Positions 42,667 through 50,996 of a stretch of 64,000 bases of DNA are shown piece by piece; positions within the stretch are counted from its first letter, which is position 1; every line of letters starts with the position of its first letter. Source of the DNA: DATLLN01 sp963797175 (lineage in GTDB: Bacteria; Actinomycetota; Thermoleophilia; Gaiellales; JAICJC01); the NCBI GenBank assembly GCA_963797175.1, contig CAWCOL010000009.1, forward strand, positions 868,001 through 932,000, in the 5' to 3' direction. Made by a program: the position numbers and the translations under genes. The notes under the pieces were generated by a model. That model ran no database searches, was not told the DNA's origin, and was given only the letters and a program-made list of their open reading frames with translations.

Positions 42667-42942
42667 GCGACCGTGCTAGGTGGGGAGCTAGCGGTTCCCT
42701 GTACCGGCAATCCGCTCTAGCCGGGCTGAATCCCGCCCCGAGGGGCGTCCGGTTCGGAACATGGGCCCGAGCGTTCGGTGTTGATCGCCAGGTCCCGCGC
42801 AACGGAGGCTTGTGAACCGCGTCAGGTCCGGAAGGAAGCAGCGCTAAGCAACGTCACCCGGGTGCCGCGGGCCAGCCTGGTGGGAGCCTGCGCTTCGGGC
42901 ACCGGCCGGGTCGGGTGTTTCGACGGGCGGGTGCACGGTCGC
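42667..42942 (+). ncRNA. ffs: Signal recognition particle RNA, large Gram-positive type
   Basis: About 276 nt. The 5' end GCGACCGTGC (42667-42676) is perfectly complementary to the 3' end GCACGGTCGC (42933-42942). The Alu-like 5' domain reads GCTAGGTGGGGAGCTAGCGG, then CAATCCGCTCTAGC. The Ffh-binding domain IV is seen as GTCAGGTCCGGAAGGAAGCA. It guides ribosomes making membrane proteins to the translocon. The exact ends are inferred from the closing helix. It lies just upstream of dnaX, a widely conserved location. Confidence 0.93.
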
Positions 42943-42950
42943 CCTCACGG

Positions 42951-42969
42951 GCCGTAGATAAGCTACGGC
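42951..42969 (+). promoter_or_regulatory. Hairpin directly before the dnaX start
   Basis: GCCGTAG - ATAAG... - CTACGGC forms a 7-bp stem with a 5-nt loop. It ends 1 bp before GTG 42971, where a Shine-Dalgarno would be expected. There is no U-run. It could end the SRP transcript or regulate dnaX initiation. No other ribosome site for dnaX is visible. Confidence 0.5.
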
Positions 42970-42970
42970 G

Positions 42971-44584
42971 GTGTCAGCCCTCTATCGCACCCACCGGCCG
43001 CTCGACCTCAGCCAGGTCGTCGGCCAGGCGCACATCGTCCGTACGCTGACCAACGCGATCGAGCACGACCGCGTCGCCCACGCGTACCTCTTCGCCGGGC
43101 CGCGGGGCACCGGCAAGACGTCGCTGGCCAAGATCCTGGCCAAGTCGCTCAACTGCGAGCGGGGCCCGACGGTGACGCCCTGCCTGGTCTGCGAGTCGTG
43201 CCGGACGATCCACGACGCGACCGCGATCGACGTGATCGAGATGGACGCGGCGAGCCACCGCGGCATCGACGACGTCCGCGAGATCAACGACCGGATCGGC
43301 CTGCGGCCGGTGCTGGGCCGGCGCAAGATCTACATCATCGACGAGGCCCACATGCTCACCAAGGAGGCCTCGAACGCGGTGCTGAAGACGCTCGAGGAGC
43401 CGCCTGACCACGTCGTCTTCGTGCTCTGTACGACCGAGATGCAGTCGATGCTGCCGACCATCCGCAGCCGCTGCCAGCGGTTCGCCTTCCACCGCCCGAC
43501 GCACGCCGAGATCGGCGAGGTGCTCGACCGGATCGCGGTGGCCGAGTCGATCGAGATCGACCAGTCCGCCGTGTCGCTGGTCGCTCGCGCCGCCGGCGGC
43601 AGCTTCCGCGACGCGGTCTCGCTGCTCGACCAGCTGCGCACGGCCTGCTCGGAGCGGATCACCGCCGAGGATGCCCGTCAGCTGCTCGGCACCGCCGACG
43701 AGGAGTCGCTCTTCGCCGCGCTCGACCTGGTCGCCGCGGGCGACGCCGCCGGCGCGCTGCGCTGGGTGGACGAGCTGGCCGAGGCGGGCGCCGACCTCGC
43801 GCAGATCTCGAGCGCGCTGCTCGGCCACCTGCGCGGCATCTTCCTGACCCAGCAGCTGGGCGCGCCGCCGGACGACCTCGACCTGACCTCCGAGGAGGCC
43901 GCGCGCATCGCCGACCAGGCGAGCCGCGTCACCGCGACGGCGGCCGTGCGGCTGATCGACCTGCTGCGCGACGTGCTGACCGAGGTGCGCGAGGGCGCCG
44001 ACCCCCGGCTGCCGCTGGAGCTGGCGCTGGTCAAGGTCTGCCGCCCCCAGGGGGAGCTGTCGCTGCAGGCGCTGTCCCAGCGGCTGGAGCGGCTCGAGGG
44101 CGGCGCATCGCCCGTGGTCGCTGCGACTGCCGTCTCCCCGCCCGCGCCGGAGCAGCCGGCGCCGGCGGAGCCCATCGAGCGCCCCAGCGCGCCGTCGCCT
44201 CCGCCGCCGCCCGTCGCCTCGGGCGACGCGGTGGACGCGCGGTGGCAGGACGCGGTGCTGCCCGAGGTCGAGCGCCGCTCGCCGCCCCTTCGGGGGCTGC
44301 TGGAGGGCGCCCACCCCGCCGGCTACGAGGACGGGGTGGTCACGATCGCGTTTCCGACGCCGTTCGCCCGCACCGGCGCCGAGGCTTCGGAGAACGCCGA
44401 GCTGCTGACCGAGGTGGTCGGGCAGGCGCTGGGCGCGGCCGTGCGGCTGCGGATGACGGCCACCGAGGCCGCCGCCGAGCCGGCGGAGCCCGAGCCCGCA
44501 GCCGAGCCGGCCGAGCTGGAGCCGGTCTCCGAGGACGCGCTGTTCGCCCAACTCAAGGAGACGTTCGACGCCCGCGAGGTCTGA
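42971..44584 (+). CDS. dnaX: DNA polymerase III subunit gamma/tau
   Basis: 537 residues. AAA+ clamp-loader ATPase: Walker A FAGPRGTGKTSLAKIL, a zinc module of four cysteines (SLNCERGPTVTPCLVCESC), Walker B KIYIIDEAHML, sensor 1 VLCTTEMQSMLPTIRSRCQR and domain III up to ~360. A Pro/Ala linker (~385-420) leads to a C-terminal domain. It loads the beta clamp at replication forks. Start GTG 42971 agrees with the SALYRTHRP family N-terminus. First gene of the dnaX-ybaB-recR operon. No obvious slippery sequence for a gamma form was seen. Confidence 0.94.
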   Translation: MSALYRTHRPLDLSQVVGQAHIVRTLTNAIEHDRVAHAYLFAGPRGTGKTSLAKILAKSLNCERGPTVTPCLVCESCRTIHDATAIDVIEMDAASHRGIDDVREINDRIGLRPVLGRRKIYIIDEAHMLTKEASNAVLKTLEEPPDHVVFVLCTTEMQSMLPTIRSRCQRFAFHRPTHAEIGEVLDRIAVAESIEIDQSAVSLVARAAGGSFRDAVSLLDQLRTACSERITAEDARQLLGTADEESLFAALDLVAAGDAAGALRWVDELAEAGADLAQISSALLGHLRGIFLTQQLGAPPDDLDLTSEEAARIADQASRVTATAAVRLIDLLRDVLTEVREGADPRLPLELALVKVCRPQGELSLQALSQRLERLEGGASPVVAATAVSPPAPEQPAPAEPIERPSAPSPPPPPVASGDAVDARWQDAVLPEVERRSPPLRGLLEGAHPAGYEDGVVTIAFPTPFARTGAEASENAELLTEVVGQALGAAVRLRMTATEAAAEPAEPEPAAEPAELEPVSEDALFAQLKETFDAREV

Positions 44585-44611
44585 TCGGACGACCGTCAGG
44601 AGGTTGCCCCG

Positions 44612-44935
44612 GTGACGAAGATGGACCCGAACAAGATGATGGCCCAGCTCGGCAAGATGCAGGAGCAGATGGCCAAGGCGCAGGAGGAGCTCAAGACCGA
44701 GTACATCGAGCACTCGGCCGGCGGCGGCGCGGTCACCGTCAAGGTGTCGGGCTCGCTCGAGATCGCGGACATCACGATCAAGCCGGAGGCGATCGACCCG
44801 GACGACGTCGAGATGCTCCAGGACCTGCTGGTCTCGGCCGTGAACGGCGCGCTGACGGCGGCCCAGCAGCTGCAGCAGCAGCGGATGATGGGCCAGCTCG
44901 GTGGCATGGGAGGCCTCGGCATCCCCGGTCTCTAG
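44612..44935 (+). CDS. ybaB: YbaB/EbfC nucleoid-associated protein
   Basis: 107 residues, normal for the family: NKMMAQLGKMQEQMAKAQEE, VTVKVSGSLEIADITIKPE, MLQDLLVSAVNGALTAAQ and a Met/Gly-rich tail. It forms DNA-binding dimers and is conserved between dnaX and recR. GTG 44612 is preceded by AGGAGG. It is 27 bp after dnaX and 20 bp before recR. Confidence 0.92.
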   Translation: MTKMDPNKMMAQLGKMQEQMAKAQEELKTEYIEHSAGGGAVTVKVSGSLEIADITIKPEAIDPDDVEMLQDLLVSAVNGALTAAQQLQQQRMMGQLGGMGGLGIPGL

Positions 44936-44955
44936 CGGGATCCGCCGGCTCCGTC

Positions 44956-45549
44956 GTGTACTCGCCCTCGGTCGAGAACCTGATCACCCAACTCGCCCGG
45001 CTGCCCGGGATCGGCAGGCGGACGGCGCAGCGACTGGCGTTCCACATCCTCCGCTCGACGCCCGAGGACGCGCTCAGCCTGGCGGATGCGATCCGCGAGG
45101 TGAAGGAGCGGATCGGGTTCTGCGAGGAGTGCTTCAACCTGGCCGAGGGGCCGCTCTGCCCGATCTGCCAGGACACGCGGCGCGAGCGGACGGTGATCTG
45201 CGTGGTCGAGGATCCGAGCGACATCGTGGCGATGGAGCGGACGGCGGAGTTCCGCGGCGTCTACCACGTGCTGGGTGGGGCGCTGTCGCCGATCGACGGC
45301 GTCGATCCCGCCGACCTGCGCATCGCCGAACTGCTGGAGCGGGTCGAACGGGAGCGTGTCGCCGAGGTGGTGCTGGCGACCAACCCGACGATGACGGGCG
45401 AGGCGACGGCCGTCTACATCGCCGACCGGCTGGCCGGCCGCTGCCGCGTCACCCGGCTGGCCAGCGGCCTGCCGGTGGGCGGCGACCTGGAGTACGCCGA
45501 CGAGGTCACGCTGGGCCGCGCCTTTGCCGGGCGCCGCGAGATGGCGTAG
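44956..45549 (+). CDS. recR: Recombination mediator RecR
   Basis: 197 residues. Helix-hairpin-helix LPGIGRRTAQRLAFHIL, a four-Cys zinc finger (CEECFNLAEGPLCPIC), Toprim domain with VICVVEDPSDIVAMERT and VVLATNPTMTGEATAVYIAD, and a C-terminal Walker-B-like ASGLPVGGDLEYADE. With RecF/RecO it loads RecA on gapped DNA. GTG 44956 gives the canonical YSPSVENLI start. Last gene of the operon. Confidence 0.94.
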   Translation: MYSPSVENLITQLARLPGIGRRTAQRLAFHILRSTPEDALSLADAIREVKERIGFCEECFNLAEGPLCPICQDTRRERTVICVVEDPSDIVAMERTAEFRGVYHVLGGALSPIDGVDPADLRIAELLERVERERVAEVVLATNPTMTGEATAVYIADRLAGRCRVTRLASGLPVGGDLEYADEVTLGRAFAGRREMA

Positions 45550-45667
45550 CTCCGCGCCGAACCGTCACACGTCGTGACAGACGCGTGACGCCAGGCCTCG
45601 TAGGCTGGGGCGATGGTTCGCCAGCGGGCTGCGATGCACGTCGACGGTTGCTCGCATGCCGGCCGCC

Positions 45668-45703
45668 TTGCGGTCTAGCTCATATGTGCTATATAGTGCG
45701 CAC
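45668..45703 (+). promoter_or_regulatory. Promoter with two adjacent palindromes upstream of the methyltransferase
   Basis: TTGCGG (45668-45673), 16-bp spacer and TATATA (45690-45695) place the transcript start about 5 bp before ATG 45707. The -10 box sits in the palindrome CTATATAG (45689-45696), which adjoins GTGCGCAC (45696-45703). Both could be operator half-sites. The stretch is markedly AT-rich for this genome. Confidence 0.55.
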
Positions 45704-45706
45704 GCT

Positions 45707-46456
45707 ATGGAGAGGGCACGGTACGACTCGCTGGGCACCACCTACACGGCCACCCGCCGCGAAGATCCGGAGATGGCCGCCCGGATCCACGCCGCGCTGG
45801 GCGACGGCCGCACCCTGCTGAACGTCGGCGCCGGCGCCGGGGCGTACGAGCCGCACGACCGCACGGTCGTCGCCGTCGAGCCCTCTCCGGTGATGATCGC
45901 GCAACGGCCGGCGGGCGCCGCACCGGCGGTAGTGGCCGCGGCCGAGCGGTTGCCCTTCGTGGACGGCAGCTTCGACGTCGCGATGGCCCTGCATACCGTC
46001 CACCACTGGAGCGACCTCACCGTCGGACTGCGCGAGCTCCGGCGCGTCGCCCGCCGGGTGGTCGTGCTCTCTGGCGACGCACGGATGATCGACCGGCTGT
46101 GGCTGACCGCCGAGTACTTCCCGGGCATGGCCTTCGGCGACCGGCCCGGGGTGAACCCGGAGGCGATCGCCGAACGGCTGGGCGGCCGCATCGAGATCCG
46201 GCCGCTGCCGGTGCCGGCAGGGTGCGTCGACGGCTTCTCGGAGGCGTTCTTCGGCCGGCCCGAGACCTACCTCGACGCGGGCGTCCGGCGGAACATGTCG
46301 ACGTTCCGGCTGCTCCCGGACGATCAGGAGGCGGCCGGCGTCGAGCGCCTGCGCCGCGACCTGGCCTCAGGCGCCTGGGACGCGCGGCACGGCGATCTGC
46401 GCGACCGGTCGCACCTCGACGTCGGCCTGCGCCTCGTCGTCTCCGATCCGGACTAG
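45707..46456 (+). CDS. Class I SAM-dependent methyltransferase (type 11)
   Basis: 249 residues. Motif I TLLNVGAGAGAYEPHD, acidic motif II VVAVEPSP, post-I AAERLPFVDGSFDVAMALHT and ELRRVARRVVVLSG. The substrate is unknown; the Methyltransf_11 fold covers quinone, lipid and small-molecule methylation. ATG 45707 has no Shine-Dalgarno and sits next to the promoter, so the mRNA may be leaderless. The stop overlaps the convergent gene by 4 bp. Confidence 0.85.
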   Translation: MERARYDSLGTTYTATRREDPEMAARIHAALGDGRTLLNVGAGAGAYEPHDRTVVAVEPSPVMIAQRPAGAAPAVVAAAERLPFVDGSFDVAMALHTVHHWSDLTVGLRELRRVARRVVVLSGDARMIDRLWLTAEYFPGMAFGDRPGVNPEAIAERLGGRIEIRPLPVPAGCVDGFSEAFFGRPETYLDAGVRRNMSTFRLLPDDQEAAGVERLRRDLASGAWDARHGDLRDRSHLDVGLRLVVSDPD

Positions 46457-46824
46457 AGCACCCGAGGCGTCGCGCTGGTCGAGTAGACGTCCTTGCGGAG
46501 GATCAGGCCGCCACTGATCGGGAAGACGTCGATGCCGTCCCACTCCAGCCTGCGGCCGTCGTCGGGATGGGTGGCCGAGGCGGTCCACTCGCTGACGACG
46601 AAGTCGTCGCCCGCGCGCTGCCCGCGGCCGGCGAACCGCAGCGTCGGCCAGCGGGCGAAGATCGCCGCGATGTGCGCACCGACGGCGTCCCTGCCCTCCA
46701 CCCGCTCGCCCGCGGTGTGGTTGTGGAAGACGATGCCGGGCGCGTGGATCGACGAGATCGCCTCCACGTCCTGGCGGTTCCAGGCGTCGTCGTAGCGCCC
46801 GATCAGCTCCAGCAGGTCGCTCAT
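46453..46824 (-). CDS. SnoaL/NTF2-like protein
   Basis: 123 residues of the cone-shaped NTF2-like fold: LLELIGRYDDAWNRQDVEAI, IVFHNHTAGERVEGRDAVGA, VVSEWTASATHPDDGRRLEW and GGLILRKDVYS. Members act as isomerases, hydrolases or binding proteins, and no specific function can be given. It is convergent with the methyltransferase and divergent from the decarboxylase by 46 bp. Confidence 0.8.
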   Translation of the reverse strand: MSDLLELIGRYDDAWNRQDVEAISSIHAPGIVFHNHTAGERVEGRDAVGAHIAAIFARWPTLRFAGRGQRAGDDFVVSEWTASATHPDDGRRLEWDGIDVFPISGGLILRKDVYSTSATPRVL

Positions 46825-46870
46825 CGTGACAACGATCCTACCGCACGGCGCCTGCCGGTACAGTGCCGCG

Positions 46871-48223
46871 ATGCATCGCTACACGGCCGAGACGGAGCGC
46901 CTCGCGAAGGAGATCACCCGGCTCGCCCTCGACCGGATGCGGATGGAGGTGCCGCTCGACGGCCCGCAGCCGCCCGAGCGGCTGGCCGCCTCCGCCGGCG
47001 CGACGATCACCCCCGGCGGGCTGGGCGGGGACGCGGCGCTGCGGCTGTGGACGGACGTGCTGGCCCCCGCCAACATGTCGGTCGACCACCCCCGCTACCT
47101 CGCCTTCATCCCCGGCGCGCCGACCGAGGTCTCGACCCTGTTCGACCTGCTGGTCGGCGTCCAGTCGATCTACGGCGGCAGCTGGCTGGAGAGCTCCGGC
47201 GCGGTCTACGCCGAGAACCAGGCCCTGCGCTGGATCGCCGACCTGGCCGGGATGCCGGCCGGTGCGGGCGGCTGCTTCGTCCCCGGCGGGACGACCGGTA
47301 ACCTCTCGGCCCTGGTCGCGGCGCGGCACGCCGCCTCCCAGCTGCGCGGCGGTGTCCGGCCGGCCCGCTGGAGCGTCGCCACCACCGAGGAGACGCACTC
47401 CTCGGTGGCCTACGCTCTGCGCCAGGTGATGGACGTCGATCTGCTGGTGGTGCCCGCGGACGAGCACGGACGCATGACCGGCGCCGCGCTGCGGGCCGCG
47501 ATCACCACGTCCGCGACCGATGGGCTGTTTGCCGTGGTGGCGACGTCGGGTACGACCAACCTGGGCGTGATCGACGACCTTGAGGGGATCGCCGAGGCCT
47601 GCCGCGACCTCGGCCTGTGGATGCACGTGGACGGCGCCTACGGCGGCGCGGCGCTGGCGGCCCCGTCGGTGCGCGACCGCTTCCGCGGCGTCGAGCACGC
47701 GGACAGCTTCATCGTCGACCCGCACAAGTGGCTGTTCGCGCCGTTCGACTGCTGCGCCCTGCTCTACCGCGACCCCGCGATCGCCCGCGCCGCCCACACC
47801 CAGCACGCCGGCTACCTCGACCCGATCACCGTCGCCAGCGAGTGGAACCCGTCCGACTACGCCGTCCACCTCTCCCGCCGCGCCCGCGGCCTGCCCTTCT
47901 GGTTCTCGCTGGCCACCCACGGCACCGACGCCTACCGCGATGCGATCGAGCACACCCTCCAGGTGGCGCGGGACGGCGCCGACGAGATCCGCGCCCGGCC
48001 CTACGTCGAGCTGCTGGTCGAGCCCGAGCTGACGGTGCTCGTCTTCCGCCGGCTGGGCTGGGGGCCGGACGACTACCACCGCTGGAGCGAGCGGCTGCGG
48101 ACGGAGGGCTACGCCTTCGTCACGCCGACCACGCACCTGGGCGAGACGTGCACGCGGCTGGCGATCGTGAACCCGCGGACGACGGTCGCCGACATCGCCG
48201 GCATCCTCGCAACCATGGCCTGA
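46871..48223 (+). CDS. PLP-dependent group II amino-acid decarboxylase
   Basis: 450 residues. PLP lysine in VDPHKWLFAPFDC, cofactor Asp/His in LWMHVDGAYGGAA, and CFVPGGTTGNLSALVAARHA near residue 140. This is the aromatic amino acid/glutamate decarboxylase family (DDC/GAD fold). The substrate (tryptophan, tyrosine, DOPA, histidine or other) cannot be told from the motifs. ATG 46871 fits the family. It is followed after 34 bp by lysC, with no evident metabolic link. Confidence 0.87.
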   Translation: MHRYTAETERLAKEITRLALDRMRMEVPLDGPQPPERLAASAGATITPGGLGGDAALRLWTDVLAPANMSVDHPRYLAFIPGAPTEVSTLFDLLVGVQSIYGGSWLESSGAVYAENQALRWIADLAGMPAGAGGCFVPGGTTGNLSALVAARHAASQLRGGVRPARWSVATTEETHSSVAYALRQVMDVDLLVVPADEHGRMTGAALRAAITTSATDGLFAVVATSGTTNLGVIDDLEGIAEACRDLGLWMHVDGAYGGAALAAPSVRDRFRGVEHADSFIVDPHKWLFAPFDCCALLYRDPAIARAAHTQHAGYLDPITVASEWNPSDYAVHLSRRARGLPFWFSLATHGTDAYRDAIEHTLQVARDGADEIRARPYVELLVEPELTVLVFRRLGWGPDDYHRWSERLRTEGYAFVTPTTHLGETCTRLAIVNPRTTVADIAGILATMA

Positions 48224-48257
48224 ACGGCCCGCCGAACCCCGCCGATACACTCCCCTG

Positions 48258-49526
48258 ATGGCCCTTCCCGAGGTGCAGGCCGACGCGCGCCGCGTGGTCG
48301 TGATGAAGTTCGGCGGCAGCTCCGTCGCCGATCCCGACAAGATCCGCAACGTCGCGCGGCGACTGGTCGAGGCGCACCGCTCCGGCCGCCCCGTGGTCGG
48401 CGTCGTCTCGGCGATGGGCAAGACCACCGACCAGCTGACCGCGCTGGCCGGGCAGGTGTCCGGCCGGCCGCACCCGCGCGAGATGGACATGCTGCTCTCC
48501 ACCGGGGAGCGCATCTCGGCCGCGCTGTGCGCGATGGCGATCGAGGACCTGGGCCAGAGCGCCGTCTCGCTGACCGGCTCCCAGGCCGGCATCGTCACCG
48601 ACACCGCGCACACCAAGGCGAAGATCGTGGACATCCGCCCGCGCCGCATCCTGGAGGCGCTCGACCAGGGCCGGATCGTGCTGGTGGCCGGGTTCCAGGG
48701 CGTCTCCACGGCCTACGACGTGACCACGCTGGGTCGCGGCGCCTCCGACCTCAGCGCCGTCGCCCTGGCCGCCGCGCTGGGCGGAGACTGCGAGATCTAC
48801 ACCGACGTCGAGGGCGTCTACACCGCCGACCCCCGGATCGTGCCGACCGCCCGCCGGCTGCCCCTCGTCTCGCCGCTGGAGATGCTCGAGATGGCGGGGT
48901 CCGGCGCGCGCGTCCTGCAGCTGCGGTCGGTCGAGTTCGCCCGAAACCACGACGTGCCGATCCACGTGCGCTCGACGTTCACCGACACCCCCGGTACCTG
49001 GATCCGAGAGGACGAGACGATGGAAGACCCGATCATCTCCGGCATCACCCACACCGTCGACGAGGTGTACGTGACGCTGATCGACGTGCCCGACAAGCCG
49101 GGCGCGGCGGCCAGCATCTTCAGCGCCGTCGCCGCGGTCGGCATCAACGTGGACACGATCATCCAGAACGCCGTCACCCACGACGAGTTGGCCGACATCA
49201 CCTTCTCGGTGCCGGCCGAGGACCTGGCGCTGATGACGGACACGATCGAGGGGCTGTGCGCCGAGCTCGACCTGCGCTGGCGGGTGGACTCGACCGCCGG
49301 CAAGGTGAGCATGGTCGGCGCCGGCATGAAGAGCCATCCCGGCGTGGCAGCGCGCATGTTCCAGATCCTCGCCGACCACTCCATGAACGTGCGCATGATC
49401 GCCACGTCGCCGATCAAGGTGTCGTGCGTGATCGACCGCGAGCGCGTCCCGGAGGCCGTGTCGGTGCTGCACGCCGAGTTCGCCCAGGAGCTGAGCGAGG
49501 CGCAGGGACGTGAGATCCGTGTCTGA
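48258..49526 (+). CDS. lysC: Aspartate kinase
   Basis: 422 residues. The kinase domain (1-~250) has VVVMKFGGSSVADPDKI, MDMLLSTGERISAALCAMAI, VAGFQGV, TTLGRGASDLSAVALAAALG and EIYTDVEGVYTADPR. Two ACT domains (~265-420) for feedback control contain DKPGAAASIFSAVAAVGINVD and GAGMKSHPGVAARMFQ. It phosphorylates aspartate, the entry to lysine, threonine, methionine and diaminopimelate. An in-frame internal start at 49020 probably makes a separate regulatory beta chain. The stop overlaps asd. Confidence 0.94.
   Translation: MALPEVQADARRVVVMKFGGSSVADPDKIRNVARRLVEAHRSGRPVVGVVSAMGKTTDQLTALAGQVSGRPHPREMDMLLSTGERISAALCAMAIEDLGQSAVSLTGSQAGIVTDTAHTKAKIVDIRPRRILEALDQGRIVLVAGFQGVSTAYDVTTLGRGASDLSAVALAAALGGDCEIYTDVEGVYTADPRIVPTARRLPLVSPLEMLEMAGSGARVLQLRSVEFARNHDVPIHVRSTFTDTPGTWIREDETMEDPIISGITHTVDEVYVTLIDVPDKPGAAASIFSAVAAVGINVDTIIQNAVTHDELADITFSVPAEDLALMTDTIEGLCAELDLRWRVDSTAGKVSMVGAGMKSHPGVAARMFQILADHSMNVRMIATSPIKVSCVIDRERVPEAVSVLHAEFAQELSEAQGREIRV
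49020..49526 (+). other. Internal translation start: aspartokinase beta subunit
   Basis: ATG 49020 is codon 255 of lysC, in frame, and is preceded by GAGAGG with an 8-nt spacer. The product (MEDPIISGITHTVDEVYVTL..., ~168 residues) would consist of the two ACT domains only. In Bacillus and Corynebacterium an in-frame internal start at the equivalent place, just before the ACT domains, makes the beta subunit of an alpha2beta2 enzyme. Confidence 0.7.
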
Positions 49527-50556
49527 CCCCCGCGTCGCAGTGGTGGGCGCCACCGGCGCCGTCGGCCCCGAGGTGCTCTCGATCCTGGCCGAGCGGTCGT
49601 TCCCGGCATCCGAGGTCGTCCCATTCGCGTCGGCCCGCTCGGCCGGGACGCGCGTGCCGTTCGCGGGCGAGCAGCTCGAGGTGCGGGAGCTCACCGAGGA
49701 CGCGCTGGAGGGGTTCGACCTCGCGCTGTTCTCGGCCGGAGGCGGCACCTCGAGACGGTTCGCGCCCGAGGCCGTCCGCCGCGGCTGCATGGTGGTGGAC
49801 AAGTCGAGCGCCTTCCGCATGGACGCCGGCGTGCCGCTGGTCGTGCCCGAGGTGAACGGCGAGGCTGCCGCGGCCCACCGCGGCATCGTCTCCAACCCGA
49901 ACTGCTCGACGATCCAGCTCGTCTGCGCGCTCAAGCCGCTGCACGACGCGGCCCGGATCCACCACATCACCGTCGCGACGTACCAGGCGGTGTCCGGCAC
50001 CGGCAGCCGTGCGGTCGATGAGCTTCGCTCACAGTCGTTGGCGATCCTGCAGGGTGACAGCGTCCGACCTGATGTGTACCCTCATCCGATCGCATTCAAT
50101 GCGCTTCCGCAGTGCGATGTGTTCGAGGGAGACGAGACGATCGAGGAGACGAAGCTGGTCCGCGAGACGCACAAGATCCTCGAGGACGACTCGATCGGCA
50201 TCACCGCGACCTGCGTCCGCGTGCCGGTCTGGCGCTCGCATTCGGAGGCCGTCTGGCTCGAGACCGAGCGGCCGCTGAGCGCGGACGACGCGCGCGAACT
50301 GCTGGCCGCCGCCCCCGGTGTGCGCGTGGTGGACGACCCGTCGCAGGAGCGCTACCCGATGGCAAGTGATGCCGCCGGCCTCGACGACGTGCTGGTCGGG
50401 CGCATCCGCGCCGACGCCACCCGCCGCAACGGGCTCGCCCTCTGGATCGTCGCCGACAATCTTCGCAAGGGCGCCGCCCTGAACGGCGTCCAGATCGCCG
50501 AGCTGCTGGCCCGGCGAGGGCTGATCCGCGTCCCCGGCGCGGAGGCCGCGGCTTGA
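49519..50556 (+). CDS. asd: Aspartate-semialdehyde dehydrogenase
   Basis: 345 residues. NADP loop VAVVGATGAVGPEVLSIL, FSAGGGTSRRFAP, catalytic Cys in VSNPNCSTIQLVCAL, and the C-terminal RVPVWRSHSEAVW with the active His. It makes aspartate semialdehyde from the lysC product. GTG 49519 gives the SDPRVAVVG start and overlaps lysC by 8 bp; GTG 49510 is possible. Its stop overlaps the next gene (TTGA). Confidence 0.93.
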   Translation: MSDPRVAVVGATGAVGPEVLSILAERSFPASEVVPFASARSAGTRVPFAGEQLEVRELTEDALEGFDLALFSAGGGTSRRFAPEAVRRGCMVVDKSSAFRMDAGVPLVVPEVNGEAAAAHRGIVSNPNCSTIQLVCALKPLHDAARIHHITVATYQAVSGTGSRAVDELRSQSLAILQGDSVRPDVYPHPIAFNALPQCDVFEGDETIEETKLVRETHKILEDDSIGITATCVRVPVWRSHSEAVWLETERPLSADDARELLAAAPGVRVVDDPSQERYPMASDAAGLDDVLVGRIRADATRRNGLALWIVADNLRKGAALNGVQIAELLARRGLIRVPGAEAAA

Positions 50557-50996
50557 GGGCGGCCCGCGGGACGCTGTGCCCGGTCTGCATCCGCCCAGCC
50601 CGAGTCGGCGTCTGCGCCGACCACGGCCCGTGGCGGGCGCACCAGCTGCTGACCACGGCCGATCGCCGCCGCTGCGCGCGGGAGGAGTGGCAGCCGTACG
50701 AGGCCGTGCCCCATGCCTGCCCGCGGTGCCTGGGCGACGTGGCCGAGATCGGCAAGGCGTTCGTCTGCGTCGACCACGATCACGGCGCCTCCGCACACGG
50801 CCCCTACCGGGTGGACGAGCTGCTGGGGATGGCGGCCCAGCGGGAGTCGGCGATCGCCCGCTCGCGGCTGGCGCGACGCCACAAGGTGCGGTCGGCCCCG
50901 GCGTTCAGCATCGACCTGCCCGATCCGTCGCGGATGGCGCGGATCGTGCTCTCCACCGCGGTCATCGCAGGCACGCTGGCCTACCTGGTCAGATAG
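50553..50996 (+). CDS. Tail-anchored zinc-ribbon-like hypothetical protein
   Basis: 147 residues from TTG 50553, which overlaps the asd stop (TTGA). Two Cys/His clusters are present: CPVC ... GVCADHGPW (~9-27) and CPRC ... FVCVDHDHG (~56-78), the second possibly duplicated from the first. A basic stretch and a C-terminal membrane helix follow (IVLSTAVIAGTLAYLV, ~129-146). The layout suggests two small zinc sites on the cytoplasmic side of a tail anchor. I do not recognise the family. It meets the anti-sigma gene tail to tail with an 8-bp overlap. Confidence 0.6.
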   Translation: MRAARGTLCPVCIRPARVGVCADHGPWRAHQLLTTADRRRCAREEWQPYEAVPHACPRCLGDVAEIGKAFVCVDHDHGASAHGPYRVDELLGMAAQRESAIARSRLARRHKVRSAPAFSIDLPDPSRMARIVLSTAVIAGTLAYLVR

